Notes: generated by a model from the sequence alone, not told the origin. 64,000 nucleotides of DNA from Streptomyces sp. NBC_01707 (GCF_041438805.1 NZ_CP109190.1:1-64000); one strand, 5' to 3'; shown: positions 17,084-26,640, numbered from the stretch's first letter. A program made the numbers and translations.

Positions 17084-19282
17084 CTACTCCCCGGTGTCCG
17101 TGTGGGTGACGTGCCCGTCCTTGATGTATCGGGCGAGGTTGAGCTCGTCTCCGTGTTCTTCGCGTACGCCCTCTGCCCACAGGGTGGTCTGGGTGCCCTC
17201 GTGCTTGACCATCCCGGGGCTGACGCCGAGCCGGAAGCCGCCCGGCAGGGGCTTTGCGTCCTTGTACGGCAGGAAATCCAGCGGAGACGGGCCGTCGGAG
17301 ACGTAGACGGGGCAGTCCGAGAGGATTGCGACCGGGTACTGGCCCGTGGCTGCGGCGTGCTTGAGCATCTTGCGGTGCATGTTGACCCGGGTCCTGGAGA
17401 TGACGGCGGCGCGGATGTCCGGGCGCCACGTCGGCCGGTTCAGGGCCGGCCACGGCTCGCCGGGACGCCAGCCACCGCCGCGCGGACGCTCGCGCAGCTT
17501 GCCGATGCCGCCCTTGACCGTCGCCTTCACCGCGGACAGCACGATCGCCATCTGCGGGTCGCGCTGCCGGTAGCCCTCCATCGCCGTCAGGAAGTCGGCC
17601 GGCGACAGGTCGGCGGTGACGCCCAGATCGGCCATCGTCGCGACATAGGCGTCGCGCAGCCGGTTGTACCAGCCGTCCAGGAAGCGGCCGTTGTCGTACC
17701 TCACGTACGCCTCGAGCGGTGCCACCTGGTAGCCGAGCTCCACCGCGTACGCCACGCTCGGCGTCGCGTACCAGGCCGGGCCTTCGGGCCGGTTTCCCTT
17801 CGGTGTGAACGGGCTGGGCAGCCGCGGATCGAGCTCTACATGCGAGAGGTCCACCAGCCACGAGCCGGGCAGCTTCGGATCGAACACCGGGCTCTTCACG
17901 TGCGTCGGCGCCCCAAGCCCGACGATCGTGCCGTTCGCACCGGCGGCGAAGGCCATGTTCACGTCGATGCCGACCAGGTACCGCTTGAGGCACTCGTCGT
18001 CGGTGAGCGGGCGCGACCAGTCGTACGCCTCCTCCACCAGCATCTCGGCCGGAGTGCGCTGATGGAACCTGGGCAGGTCCTTGAGCAACGGATGCCCGTC
18101 CGGAGCCTCACACGGCGCGCACTGCACCGCATCCTCGCCGAGCGAGCCGGGGTTGTGCTCCTTGTGCCGCTTGCCGGTCTCGTCCGGCTCGCTCGCACGG
18201 GTCGGCGGATGCAGGGCGCTCATCAGCTCCAGGCCCGTCACAGCGGTAGAGCCGCGCGGGGTCATCACCCGCGTCGCATAGGTGCCCAGCAGACGGGCAA
18301 GTTCTGGCGGTGACAGCTGCGCGGCGTTGCTCCAGTGCCGTGTGTCCAGCGCGCCCCACGACGGGATGCACAGCTGGATACACAGGCGCTTGCCGCCCTG
18401 CGCCGGGCGGTAGATCCGGGCCCACGGCCCGAACCCGCGCTTCGTCAGCTTCCAATCCGCCCGCACCAGCTGCTTGATGACCTTGTGGCCCTCCGGCAGC
18501 CTCCCCGACAGACGTTCCTCATCGCTGAGGCGGACCGGCAGCCCGTACCGCTCACACGCGGCCTCGGTAAGCACGATCAGCGGGTCGGCATCCTTCCCCG
18601 GCCCGCTCAGCTTGGGCGCGCCCAAGCGCGCCTCGTTGAGGGTCCAGTCGACAAGGGCCGGGACGGACTTGGCAGGAACGTCCAGGACCAGGCCGCCCAC
18701 GCAGTACGCCGACACCTGACCGTCCTCGACGTCGACCACCGCGAGAGGCCCGTTCTCGAACCGCGGATCGACCGCGGCCGCGGCCGAGGCCGGCTTCGCT
18801 GTTGCCCTCTTCGCCGCCGGACGCCGCGAGGTCGACTGCGTCCTGGACCCGCCCGCCGCCGGGCGCAGCGGGACGGACGCGCGCTGCGGGGCGTTCTGAG
18901 CAGCGGTCACCGACGCAGAACCTGGGGACTGGCCTGTGGCCAGTGGCTGCGGTGGCGCAGAAACGGCCGCTCTCGGTGAAGGCGGGGCGGGTGCGGTGAT
19001 CGTCTCGGGCACCGCCGTGTCCTGCGCGGGCGTCGCCGTGTTGGCGGGGTAGAGCTCAGCGAGCTTGTCCAGCAGCCGGGCGTACGCCTCACGCTGCGGC
19101 GGCCGCGGCTCGGTCTTCCCGCTCTCCCACGACACCACGGTCGACCGGCGCACCTTCAGCGCGGCAGACACCTGCTCCTGCGTCAGACCATGCGCCTTAC
19201 GCAGCCGTTCACGCTCAGCCGGTGGGGGCAGCGGCGAATGCCCAGCAATCAGGGCGTCGACCGCGTCGAACAACTCGGACAT
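17084..19282 (-). CDS. tap: Telomere-associated protein Tap
   Basis: 732 residues, normal for Tap. XRE-type helix-turn-helix at ~26-62 (AHGLTQEQVSAALKVRRSTV), then a Pro/Ala-rich linker to ~165, then the large Tap core including PYWFxP-free segments such as DVNMAFAAGANGTIVGLG and TVKGGIGKLRERP. Tap binds telomere hairpins and recruits Tpg to the 3' overhang. GGGAGG lies 5 bases before ATG 19282. tap-tpg form an operon in the usual order. Confidence 0.93.
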   Translation of the reverse strand: MSELFDAVDALIAGHSPLPPPAERERLRKAHGLTQEQVSAALKVRRSTVVSWESGKTEPRPPQREAYARLLDKLAELYPANTATPAQDTAVPETITAPAPPSPRAAVSAPPQPLATGQSPGSASVTAAQNAPQRASVPLRPAAGGSRTQSTSRRPAAKRATAKPASAAAAVDPRFENGPLAVVDVEDGQVSAYCVGGLVLDVPAKSVPALVDWTLNEARLGAPKLSGPGKDADPLIVLTEAACERYGLPVRLSDEERLSGRLPEGHKVIKQLVRADWKLTKRGFGPWARIYRPAQGGKRLCIQLCIPSWGALDTRHWSNAAQLSPPELARLLGTYATRVMTPRGSTAVTGLELMSALHPPTRASEPDETGKRHKEHNPGSLGEDAVQCAPCEAPDGHPLLKDLPRFHQRTPAEMLVEEAYDWSRPLTDDECLKRYLVGIDVNMAFAAGANGTIVGLGAPTHVKSPVFDPKLPGSWLVDLSHVELDPRLPSPFTPKGNRPEGPAWYATPSVAYAVELGYQVAPLEAYVRYDNGRFLDGWYNRLRDAYVATMADLGVTADLSPADFLTAMEGYRQRDPQMAIVLSAVKATVKGGIGKLRERPRGGGWRPGEPWPALNRPTWRPDIRAAVISRTRVNMHRKMLKHAAATGQYPVAILSDCPVYVSDGPSPLDFLPYKDAKPLPGGFRLGVSPGMVKHEGTQTTLWAEGVREEHGDELNLARYIKDGHVTHTDTGE

Positions 19283-19576
19283 GAAAACCTCCCACCCTCA
19301 CCATAGCCTGGATCGATCATCCTCCGTACTGATTGCGAACATTTGCCGTACATTCAAGGAGCATCTTTGGTTTCGGTCTCCTCCCCCTTCCGCATGAAGG
19401 TTGGGCGAAGGGGGTCGAATTGCGCATGCTGTCGATGGAGACGTCCGTGACGTCTCCATCGCAGTGATCTCTCCGCAGGGCTGGCCTGTTTTGACCGCCA
19501 TGATCCCGGACCCGGGATGGACTGGGCTGTCCTATGATCCGACCCCCGACACTTCTCTGCCGTGGAAAGGCATCAC
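19283..19576. other. Divergent promoter region of tap, with a hairpin
   Basis: No gene is supported. It holds the tap ribosome site and a perfect 11-bp hairpin, 19434-19444/19450-19460 with loop CCGTG, between tap and the plus-strand gene at 19577. The hairpin could be a terminator, an operator (its arms contain GACGTC) or an RNA element. GGAAAGG at 19564-19570 serves the next gene. Confidence 0.45.
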
Positions 19577-20371
19577 GTGGCGCTCAATCCCTTGCAGTCC
19601 CCCATCGATGAGATGACTGCATACCTTCGTGACGCTCAGATGATCCACAAGATAACCAGGGAACGGCTGGACCGGCTGACCGCTGACCGGCAGGCACAAG
19701 GCAAAGGCGGCAACGGCCAACCGGGGGTGGAGCACTCGGCACTGAACCGTGGCGTGGTAGTCGCGGCTGTCGGCGCCCTCGAAGCCTTCAACGAAGACCT
19801 GGCGATCACAGCTCAGAATCACTATCCACAGGCGAAGCCGCCCCTGAATAACTGGTACAACATCGCTGGCGGAAAGGGCATGGTGCAGACGCCTAGCCCC
19901 AACAACCTGCGGAAACTCTTCTGGACCTTCTTCCGCTATGACCCACATGACGACTGGGACTGGCTCGTCCAGGTCTCGTCCAGTGAGACCGGCGGAACCG
20001 GAACCTGGCGCTCGGCCACCACTCAACTCAGCAAAGCGCAGGCGTCGCAATTCCTGGACACCATGGTCAAAGTCCGCCACGGGTTCGCCCACCAGGACAA
20101 GGATCAAAAGCTCGTCCACTGCCCTGGCATCGCCAGTCAGACAGCGTCAGGAAAGATCGTCATCCACTCGCACCACGCGACCAACGCCCTCAGCGTGCTT
20201 GTGCAGTACGCCGTACTCACCACGACCGGGCTGGCCAAGAGCCTGAGCATCACCGATCAGTTCAGGTGGATCAAACCGATGTCCGAAGCCGGCTGGGAGG
20301 AGCTTCTCGCCGGGACCCCCGCAGGAGCCCTGGTGACACAGACCTGGAAGGGCGCACCCGTGCTGTCGTGA
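19577..20371 (+). CDS. HEPN-like protein
   Basis: 264 residues from GTG 19577, 6 bases after GGAAAGG. Two helical blocks are visible: NRGVVVAAVGALEAFNEDLA (~55-75) and, near residue 175, MVKVRHGFAHQD, which carries the R-x4-H signature of HEPN ribonucleases. The arrangement is like the RiboL-PSP/MAE_28990 type HEPN proteins found in defence and toxin-antitoxin loci. No nucleotidyltransferase partner is adjacent. RNase activity is an inference from the motif alone. Confidence 0.6.
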   Translation: MALNPLQSPIDEMTAYLRDAQMIHKITRERLDRLTADRQAQGKGGNGQPGVEHSALNRGVVVAAVGALEAFNEDLAITAQNHYPQAKPPLNNWYNIAGGKGMVQTPSPNNLRKLFWTFFRYDPHDDWDWLVQVSSSETGGTGTWRSATTQLSKAQASQFLDTMVKVRHGFAHQDKDQKLVHCPGIASQTASGKIVIHSHHATNALSVLVQYAVLTTTGLAKSLSITDQFRWIKPMSEAGWEELLAGTPAGALVTQTWKGAPVLS

Positions 20372-20470
20372 TGCGACGGGCCCGGCTGCCGGCAGATCTG
20401 CGTAGCGTGGCTCACGCTCAACTCGCCAAATGTAGCGCGCAGTCACACCTGCTTGGGCAGCCGCGCATGG

Positions 20471-20845
20471 TCACATCTCGTGGGGGAGCATCAGGGTCAT
20501 GCCGGGCTCGCCCGTGTCGCCGGTCTCGGTGATAGCGATGAGCCGGTCGGCGCCGGTGGGTGCCTGGCCGGAGGGCAGTTCGCCCGCAGGCACCACGAAG
20601 CAGACCTCGTTGGCGGGCGTCTGCTCGACGGCCCTTGCTACCGCGGACAGCACTGTCCGCAGCCGCCCGTCCTCGCCGCCGTCGTTGCCTGCCACGAATT
20701 CCTGCCGCGCGCCTGCGGTGATGACCAGCGGCATCGTGATGCCGGCGGCCGAGGCCGTTGCCGGCGGGATCTCGATGAAGATGCCGTCCTCGAATGCATC
20801 TGCCCGCGTGTAGGCAGCGGCCTCGGGACCGAATTGGTCGTCCAT
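20471..20845 (-). CDS. DUF6573-like small protein
   Basis: 124 residues. The pattern MDDQFGPEAAAYTRADAFEDG, then an aromatic/aliphatic middle, then DGGEDGRLRTVLSAVARAVE resembles the DUF6573 family of small plasmid and phage proteins, whose role is unknown. GGAG lies 8 bases before ATG 20845. It is 111 bp downstream of the 756-residue gene's stop, same strand. Confidence 0.6.
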   Translation of the reverse strand: MDDQFGPEAAAYTRADAFEDGIFIEIPPATASAAGITMPLVITAGARQEFVAGNDGGEDGRLRTVLSAVARAVEQTPANEVCFVVPAGELPSGQAPTGADRLIAITETGDTGEPGMTLMLPHEM

Positions 20846-20956
20846 GTCACATGCTCCGCTCTCTCAGCCCCGGCTTGTTCTGTGTCCCTGTGAGCCCGCC
20901 GTCTTCGGTACCCGAGTCACCCGGGGGGCCACGGCCGCTGACGGCGGCGTGTGCGC

Positions 20957-23227
20957 TCAGTCGTCTCCCCCGGCAGTCCCTGGCACCGTGCCGTGCGGAT
21001 CCCGCTCGTGGTGGTCGAGGTGGTCCTTGGGCGGGACGGGCAGCGGCCAGTACTCGGGGTCCCGTCTGCCGTCGACGGCGGCGAGCAGCACGTCCTCGGA
21101 CGTCTGCAGTACGGGGGCGCAGCGGATGATCTGGGACGGGGAGACGGGGGTGCCGTTGAACCAGGCGGTGACGAGGGGTTCGGGCAGGAGGGCGTGTTCG
21201 GCGAGGTCGCGGGTGGTCAGGCCGAGGTGGGTGATGCGGTGGCCAAGCAGGCCGGCGGCGGTGACGTCGCGGGCGAGGTCGGTCAGGCGGGCACAGAGCA
21301 TGTCGGGCAGATTCGGGTCGAGCGGGGTTGCGGGTGGGCCGCCGCGAAGGAGGTCCCAGGGGGTGCGGCCGTAGTGAGCGAGGGCGTAGTTGGCGCAGTC
21401 CGTAAGGAGCTGGGTGGTGAAGGTGCGGGCCTGGGCGTCGGTGCGGTCGGCGTTCAGGCGCCAGGTGTGGTCCAGGCCGGCGAGGCAGAAGTCGTCGTCG
21501 ACCAGGAGCCGTCCGGCGTTTACTGCGCTGGCGCGGGGGTTGAGGGGCCAGAGCTGGGCGGGGACGAGGGCGGGGGTGGACAAGAGCAGGGTCAGTAGCC
21601 GCTCGAGGGAGACGGCCATCGCGATCGCGGTGGGTTCGTCGAAGAACCGGTGTTGCGCGAGCGCGGTGAAATGCTCGAACTCGGCGCGCAGGCCTTCGGG
21701 AAGCACTGGGGTCGCGGGCGGGTGGGGGGTGTCGTCTTTGAGGGCGGGGGTGCTGGCGAAGAAGGTGTCCGGGTCGGCCGTGGCGAGCATCTCCAGGATG
21801 TCGGCCGGGACCGGTGTCGCGGAGCGGGGGCGCATGTTGCCGAAGGGTTCGAACCAGGCGCGGGGGCGCAGGTCGCCGGTGCCGAGTTGCTGGCTTGTGG
21901 GGTGGTCCGGGTCGGTGGCGATCTCGCTCAGGGTGTCGTCGTAGTGCATCAAAACGTCGAAGTCCTGCAGGAAGAACTCTTTCCATCGGCCGAAGGTGCG
22001 GTGGCGGACCGTGAACGCGTCGGCGGTGGGCAGGTGACAGTCGTAGGCGAATTCCTCGTCGTCGGTCAGGAGGTCGAGGATTTGTTCGGCCTCGGCGACG
22101 ATCAGGTGGAAGGCGAGCTCTTCGGCGGTGCAGGTGGGCAGCGGGGCTCGGCCTGAGCGCAGATCACCGGCGAGGTGCTCGACCGCGCGGACCATGGCCA
22201 GGCGCCATGCGGCACTCTGGCCGTCGCACAGGGGCGGCAGGTGGATGAGGAAGGAGTCCTGCTCCAGTTCCCAGACGTCGTCGTCGTTGGTGGGGCGCTC
22301 GAAGACCCGGTCGCCGTGGTGGAACAGGTCGGCCCGTCCCCGCTCGGCAAGATGGTCGGCCGCCACCGCCAGCAGCCGGGCCCCCAGCGGCGTGAGAACC
22401 TCCGCAAGGGACCCGGAGTCCGCGTACGAAGCCAGGTGAGGCTGTGGGGAGTTGGTGTCGTCACCCAGACGCAGCAGCTGTTCGGCCCGCTCGATGGTGA
22501 GCGGGGCAGGCGGGGTGAGCGGGGCGCCGCCGAGGTGGTCGCGTACCCAGGCGGGATGGCCTCGGCCGGGGTCGCGGGGGCGGGTGATGCCGTAGGGGGA
22601 GAACCAGTACGCGGGAGCGTCCCAGCCGTCTTCCGGCTCCGGGACCTCCTCCTCGCTGTCGTCGCCGCGGGCCTCGGGGATGCTGTACTTCGCCTCCTCG
22701 ACGACGAACGCCCACGCCTCCTCGTCCCAGTACGGGGCGCGGAAAGTGTTCTCGTCCGCATCGTCGGGCACGGTGATCCCGAGGGCGGTGAGCTCTTCGT
22801 CGGTCGCGGCGCACATTCTCGGGGCGCTCTCCAGCATCACCGACAGTGCCCATGTTTCGGCCTGGCAGCGCGCGAGCGGGGCGCGGCCGGCGGCGAGGTC
22901 GTCCGCCAGGTCCCCCAGCGCCCGCGCCACCTGCAGGCGGAACACCTGGTCGTACTCGTCGCAGGCTGCGGGCAGTTGCGCGAGCACCGAAGCGTTGGCG
23001 TCCTTGGCCGTCCGGTCGAACGGGCGGTCGCCGTAGTGTGCGGCGTCGCGGTAAGCGACAGCGGCGAGCATCCGGCCGGCCGCCATCAGCAGCCCGGCGG
23101 CGAACGGCGGCAGGAACTGTTCCAGGTCCCCGTCGGGAACCTCGTACAGCTCCGCCTCATCGGTGTACGCGGCAAACGGACCCGGGGCTGCACCCTCGGA
23201 CGGCTCTTCGAGTTCGGTGGCGGTCAC
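20957..23227 (-). CDS. Large protein with internal duplication and C-terminal HTH
   Basis: 756 residues from GTG 23227, with GGGGGAG 6 bases upstream. Two homologous halves are visible. Residues ~25-240 contain LLMAAGRMLAAVAYRDAAHY ... APLARCQAETWALSVML ... PAYWFSPYGITRPRD. Residues ~265-490 contain RLLAVAADHLAERGRADLFH ... APLPTCTAEELAFHLIV ... RAWFEPFGNMRPRS. A third, shorter region follows, and the end (HLGLTTRDLAEHALLPEPLV) has an HTH pattern. I do not recognise the family. Acidic overall, cytoplasmic. Likely cotranscribed with the upstream gene, 18 bp away. Confidence 0.75.
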   Translation of the reverse strand: MTATELEEPSEGAAPGPFAAYTDEAELYEVPDGDLEQFLPPFAAGLLMAAGRMLAAVAYRDAAHYGDRPFDRTAKDANASVLAQLPAACDEYDQVFRLQVARALGDLADDLAAGRAPLARCQAETWALSVMLESAPRMCAATDEELTALGITVPDDADENTFRAPYWDEEAWAFVVEEAKYSIPEARGDDSEEEVPEPEDGWDAPAYWFSPYGITRPRDPGRGHPAWVRDHLGGAPLTPPAPLTIERAEQLLRLGDDTNSPQPHLASYADSGSLAEVLTPLGARLLAVAADHLAERGRADLFHHGDRVFERPTNDDDVWELEQDSFLIHLPPLCDGQSAAWRLAMVRAVEHLAGDLRSGRAPLPTCTAEELAFHLIVAEAEQILDLLTDDEEFAYDCHLPTADAFTVRHRTFGRWKEFFLQDFDVLMHYDDTLSEIATDPDHPTSQQLGTGDLRPRAWFEPFGNMRPRSATPVPADILEMLATADPDTFFASTPALKDDTPHPPATPVLPEGLRAEFEHFTALAQHRFFDEPTAIAMAVSLERLLTLLLSTPALVPAQLWPLNPRASAVNAGRLLVDDDFCLAGLDHTWRLNADRTDAQARTFTTQLLTDCANYALAHYGRTPWDLLRGGPPATPLDPNLPDMLCARLTDLARDVTAAGLLGHRITHLGLTTRDLAEHALLPEPLVTAWFNGTPVSPSQIIRCAPVLQTSEDVLLAAVDGRRDPEYWPLPVPPKDHLDHHERDPHGTVPGTAGGDD

Positions 23228-23245
23228 GTCCCACTCCCCCAGATG

Positions 23246-23905
23246 TCAGCGCAGTGCGGTGCGGGTGACGTCCGCGGCCGCCGTGCCGGTCAGATCCGCC
23301 CACGCGCCGATCGTGGCGGCGAGCGCCAGGACGCTGCCGTACAGGACGTGCAGGCCGCCCTGGCGGGCCACCACCATACGCAGCGAGGCATGGGCGCGGG
23401 CCTTTCCCGCCAGCGCAAGCAGATCGGTCGCGGCCTGTTCACCGGTCCAGTGACCGGACGACAGCCGGACACATTTCTTCAGTCCGGGCGGGGCAGCCGG
23501 GTCGTGTCCGCCGAGCCACGCCTCGAGCAGGCCGGTGGCGGTACCGGTGCAGCCGGCCACGCTCGCATCCGCCGGATCGGAGGGTGCGGGTTCGACGGCG
23601 TCGAGCAGCTGAGCGGCGCGGGTGGTGTCCCCGGTGTGGATTGCCGTGACCACCCGCTCGATGACCGTCAGCGCGGCGGCGCGGGCTGGCCCGACCGGGC
23701 TGAAGAGGGCCAGGTTGTATCGCTCGGCCGCCTGGTCCAGAGCGTGCTGCAGGTCGCGGATGGGGACGGTGTCGCCCTCGCGGATGCCGTCCTCGGCGAG
23801 CAGCGGCGCGATCTGCCGCCATACCTCCTGTGCCATCCCCGGATTCTGAACCACGGTGCGCGGACCGGGAGCGGGCTCGGGATCCTCACGTCTCATGTCT
23901 GCCAC
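23246..23905 (-). CDS. Hypothetical helical protein
   Basis: 219 residues; ATG 23896 (MRREDPEP) or ATG 23836 (MAQEVWRQ) are alternative starts. Predicted helical throughout, Ala-rich, with one moderately hydrophobic stretch near the C terminus (GGLHVLYGSVLALAATIGAWA). No motif recognised. Only 18 bp upstream of the 756-residue gene and on the same strand, so probably one operon. Confidence 0.6.
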   Translation of the reverse strand: MADMRREDPEPAPGPRTVVQNPGMAQEVWRQIAPLLAEDGIREGDTVPIRDLQHALDQAAERYNLALFSPVGPARAAALTVIERVVTAIHTGDTTRAAQLLDAVEPAPSDPADASVAGCTGTATGLLEAWLGGHDPAAPPGLKKCVRLSSGHWTGEQAATDLLALAGKARAHASLRMVVARQGGLHVLYGSVLALAATIGAWADLTGTAAADVTRTALR

Positions 23906-24185
23906 AGCCCCTCACCCTGACAGCACCCCACCGAACCACGCAGCCGGTTCACCCCGCACACGGATCGAAAGGATGAACCAACCCTGAATCCGGGCGCGTC
24001 CGGTCACGGCATGTGGTGGCCGTGCCGGTGCAGCAGGCGGACGAAGGCAGCCCTACAGCGGCTTCTCCATCACCCGACGCTGATCCAACAGCCCTACCGC
24101 AACGGCCCCGGCTGGTTCCTGGTGCGTCTCGGGCGGTTGTCTTCTTCGCGCAGAGCTCGGTGAACGCAGGTCCGGGCCATCCGGT
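23906..24185. other. Intergenic with a possible plus-strand remnant
   Basis: 280 bp between two minus-strand genes. A plus frame around 24036-24155 reads ALQRLLHHPTLIQQPYRNGP and GWFLVRLGRLSSSR before a stop. It looks protein-like but has no start and is unidentified. Otherwise probably the promoter of the operon running left. Confidence 0.3.
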
Positions 24186-24992
24186 TCACGAACCGGTGTC
24201 CAGGTCGGCGAAGAGATCCTGGAGGGCAGCGGTCTCCCGGGGGATTCTGCGGTAGGTCACGAGCGGGCGGCCGGAGCGGCGCCGGTAGGCGGCTGATTGC
24301 GCCCTGTCGGGGATGATCGCGGGGAGTTGGGGGTGTTCGGCGAGTATGGCCAGGGTCGCCAGCAGGGTGCCGGTAGTGACCATCAAGCTGTGCAGGATCG
24401 GGTCGAGGATGCTGGGAAGAAGTCCCGGTCGCTGTGGATCGTCCGGGGTGGCGAACTGGGCTGCGGGGCCGTCCGTGTCTGCTTCGCGCCGGTAGCGGCC
24501 CCGGTCGTCCGGATCGAGGTAGCAGACGGCGAGGGGAGAGAAGAGCTTGCCGCGGCCCCATTCCATGGCGAGGTACGCCTGCAGGGCGTAGCCGTCCTCT
24601 GTCGGCTCGGTGTGGACCAGCCATCCAAAGGCGGACACGGGACCCAGGGAGCGGAGTTTCTGGGCTTCGATGAAGGTCGCCTCGTGCTGTGGCAGGATCG
24701 AGCGCTCGCACAGTCGAGAGAGGAGCTCCGGGGCGGGCGTGCCCCCGACTCGTTCGTGAACTGCTTCGGCCGCGACGACGTGGGCGCCCTGAATCTCCTG
24801 GACCCGGATCCCGGTACCACCGGCCCGTACCGTGCGGGCCATCCGGACGATGTCCGGACGCGCCATCATCACGCGTGCTTTCACGGCGCCCGGACTGTCG
24901 CTGCCCCTGTCGGTGGCTTGGACGGTCTGAAGGAAGTCGTACAGCGTGGGCGGATCCGGCTGGGCAAGCTGCCGGTCGAACAGTCGCGTCAC
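24186..24992 (-). CDS. Hypothetical protein, 268 aa
   Basis: Starts at GTG 24992, seven bases after GAGGAG (MTRLFDRQLAQPDPP). Mixed alpha/beta, with a central region ATFIEAQKLRSLGPVSAFGW and EWGRGKLFSPLAVCYLDPDD, and a basic stretch AYRRRSGRPLVTYRRIPRET near the end. No known catalytic motif seen. Stand-alone transcription unit, with 206 bp to the cold-shock gene terminator. Function unknown. Confidence 0.65.
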   Translation of the reverse strand: MTRLFDRQLAQPDPPTLYDFLQTVQATDRGSDSPGAVKARVMMARPDIVRMARTVRAGGTGIRVQEIQGAHVVAAEAVHERVGGTPAPELLSRLCERSILPQHEATFIEAQKLRSLGPVSAFGWLVHTEPTEDGYALQAYLAMEWGRGKLFSPLAVCYLDPDDRGRYRREADTDGPAAQFATPDDPQRPGLLPSILDPILHSLMVTTGTLLATLAILAEHPQLPAIIPDRAQSAAYRRRSGRPLVTYRRIPRETAALQDLFADLDTGS

Positions 24993-25198
24993 TCGGTATC
25001 TCCTCGGACGTCGCGGCCTCCTGTGAGGGCCACGGCTTCCGCCACACTGCACACGTGCGAACCTCGAGCTACGTGCCTGCCGTCATCTCTCCCGTCCGAC
25101 GGGCGACGCATCGCGGGCACGTCCCGTCCTACGGGACGGCGCCAGCAGTGAAAGGAGTTGCTGCGCCGGCAACGGGGCCCGGTATCCGCACCCCGCTC

Positions 25199-25226
25199 GG
25201 CTCCCGGAGCCTGTGCTCCGGGAGCC
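25199..25226 (-). terminator. Terminator of the cold-shock gene
   Basis: Perfect 12-bp stem 25199-25210/25215-25226 with a 4-base loop, 19 bp after the cold-shock gene stop on the minus strand. Strong hairpin without a U-run, typical for Streptomyces. Confidence 0.85.
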
Positions 25227-25244
25227 TTGTGATGCCCCGTCGGG

Positions 25245-25448
25245 TCAGGCGGCCGTGATGTTCTCAGCCTGCGGGCCCTTCTGGCCCTGAGTGATGTCGA
25301 AGGTCACGGCCTGGCCCTCCTGGAGCTCACGGAAGCCAGAAGCGTTGATGTTGGAGTAGTGCGCGAAGACATCCGGCCCGCCGCCGTCCTGCGCGATGAA
25401 GCCGAAACCCTTTTCGGCGTTGAACCACTTGACGGTTCCGCTGGCCAT
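25245..25448 (-). CDS. Cold-shock domain protein
   Basis: 67 residues, full-length CspA-type single domain that binds single-stranded RNA/DNA. RNP1 KGFGFI at ~14-19, RNP2 DVFAHY at ~26-31, ending [13 protein letters not shown] as in Streptomyces Csp proteins. GGGAGG lies 4 bases before ATG. The ~100-bp leader has a 7-bp hairpin (25522-25543) that may matter for its expression. Acts as RNA chaperone or anti-terminator in the family. Confidence 0.97.
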   Translation of the reverse strand: MASGTVKWFNAEKGFGFIAQDGGGPDVFAHYSNINASGFRELQEGQAVTFDITQGQKGPQAENITAA

Positions 25449-25691
25449 GCTGCCTCCCGTTGATATCCGGAGCCGCACCGCGCAGTCCCGGGAGCCTTGG
25501 TCCGCACACTGCACAGCAAAATGCCCGCACCGGAGCGCGGGCAGGTACTGCGAACCACGACATCTGACGGCGACGCTACACGGCGAAACCGGCCGCCACC
25601 AGAGAGCAACGACGCGATGTGCACGCCCGGGTGGGGCGGGACGCGGCTGACCCTGCCCAGGACCCCAACCAGGGTGTTCCTCTGCGGAGCC

Positions 25692-26587
25692 TCACTCCCC
25701 CGGCACGGCCTGAGGGACGCTCCCCGGTGTCATGGTCAGCGGGTGGCCCAACGCGAAGAGCGACAAAGGTGCGCGACGGGCAAACCATCGGCGCAGGTGC
25801 AGCGGCGGGTGCCTACGCAGGGCGCCCAGGATGCGCCAGAACCGGAACGCCCAGGGCATGTGCGCTCCTCGGCGAGGTCGGCGCTCCACATGCCGACGAC
25901 GAGAGCACGGCCGCAGGCGCGAACGGCATGCGCATCGCTGGCGAGTTCGCCCCACCAACGGAACGCTCCGATTCCCAGGCAGGCGGCCACGGCGGCCACG
26001 GCGAAGGCGGAAAGGGGCAGCATCCCCGCGGCGAAGGCAGTAGCCGCAACGGCGGCGGTCTCCGCGATCAGGCGCTTACGCGGGTCAAAGCGGCGTACGC
26101 GTGCAAGTTCGTGCTCGAGGACCGCCGGCAGGTGGCGCGTGTCTCGCGGGTGGAACCAGCGTGTCCCCAGCCACAGGTGTCCACGTTGGCCGTGGCGGGT
26201 GGAACAGGCCTCGCCGAAAGCTCCGCGCTCCAGCGGCAGAGCAATAGAGATCCGCTCCAGGCCGTGCTCGGCGGCGAAGGCACGCACGTACTGATCGGTC
26301 TCCCGCATCCGCTGCGCGAGCGCCGGGTAGAGACCGTCGTCCTTCGGGGGCGTGTGAGGGCGGACGTAGCAGTCCCAGGTCATCGTCTGCGCCATGGAAC
26401 CCGCCCAGACTCCGCGGTCGTTGATGCGGTGGCCGTTCCAGGCCCAGACACCGCCGGCGATCACAGCCGCGTAGAGAGCCGCGGCGGGCTGGGAACCGTG
26501 CACCGCCGTGGAATCCGCCTGGCTGACCACCGTGACCGTCACCACAATGTGGGCTCCGTAGCGTCCCACCCTCTCCCCCACGCTCAT
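25692..26587 (-). pseudogene. M48/M56-like membrane peptidase gene, frameshifted
   Basis: From ATG 26587 (MSVGERVGRYGAHIVVTV) the protein has an N-terminal membrane helix, then VLEHELARVRRFDPRKR where metallopeptidases have H-E-x-x-H (here the second His is Arg), then two hydrophobic helices (IAETAAVAATAFAAGMLPLS...). At ~25868, after SADLAEE, the natural continuation (HMPWAFRFWRILGALRRHPP to a stop at 25692) lies in another frame; one missing G in a GAGGAG(G) run explains this. Double damage suggests a dead peptidase, though the frameshift could be a sequencing error. Confidence 0.65.
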
Positions 26588-26640
26588 GCGGTCACCGTAG
26601 TAGGGCTGCTGCCCGGCCGGGTCATCCTTCTCGCCGTCGG

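Noticed and set aside
14724..17993. Very long minus-strand open frame (over 1,000 codons)
   Set aside because: Arg/Pro/His-rich shadow frame across the helicase, tpg and tap genes, which have clear domains and ribosome sites in other frames.
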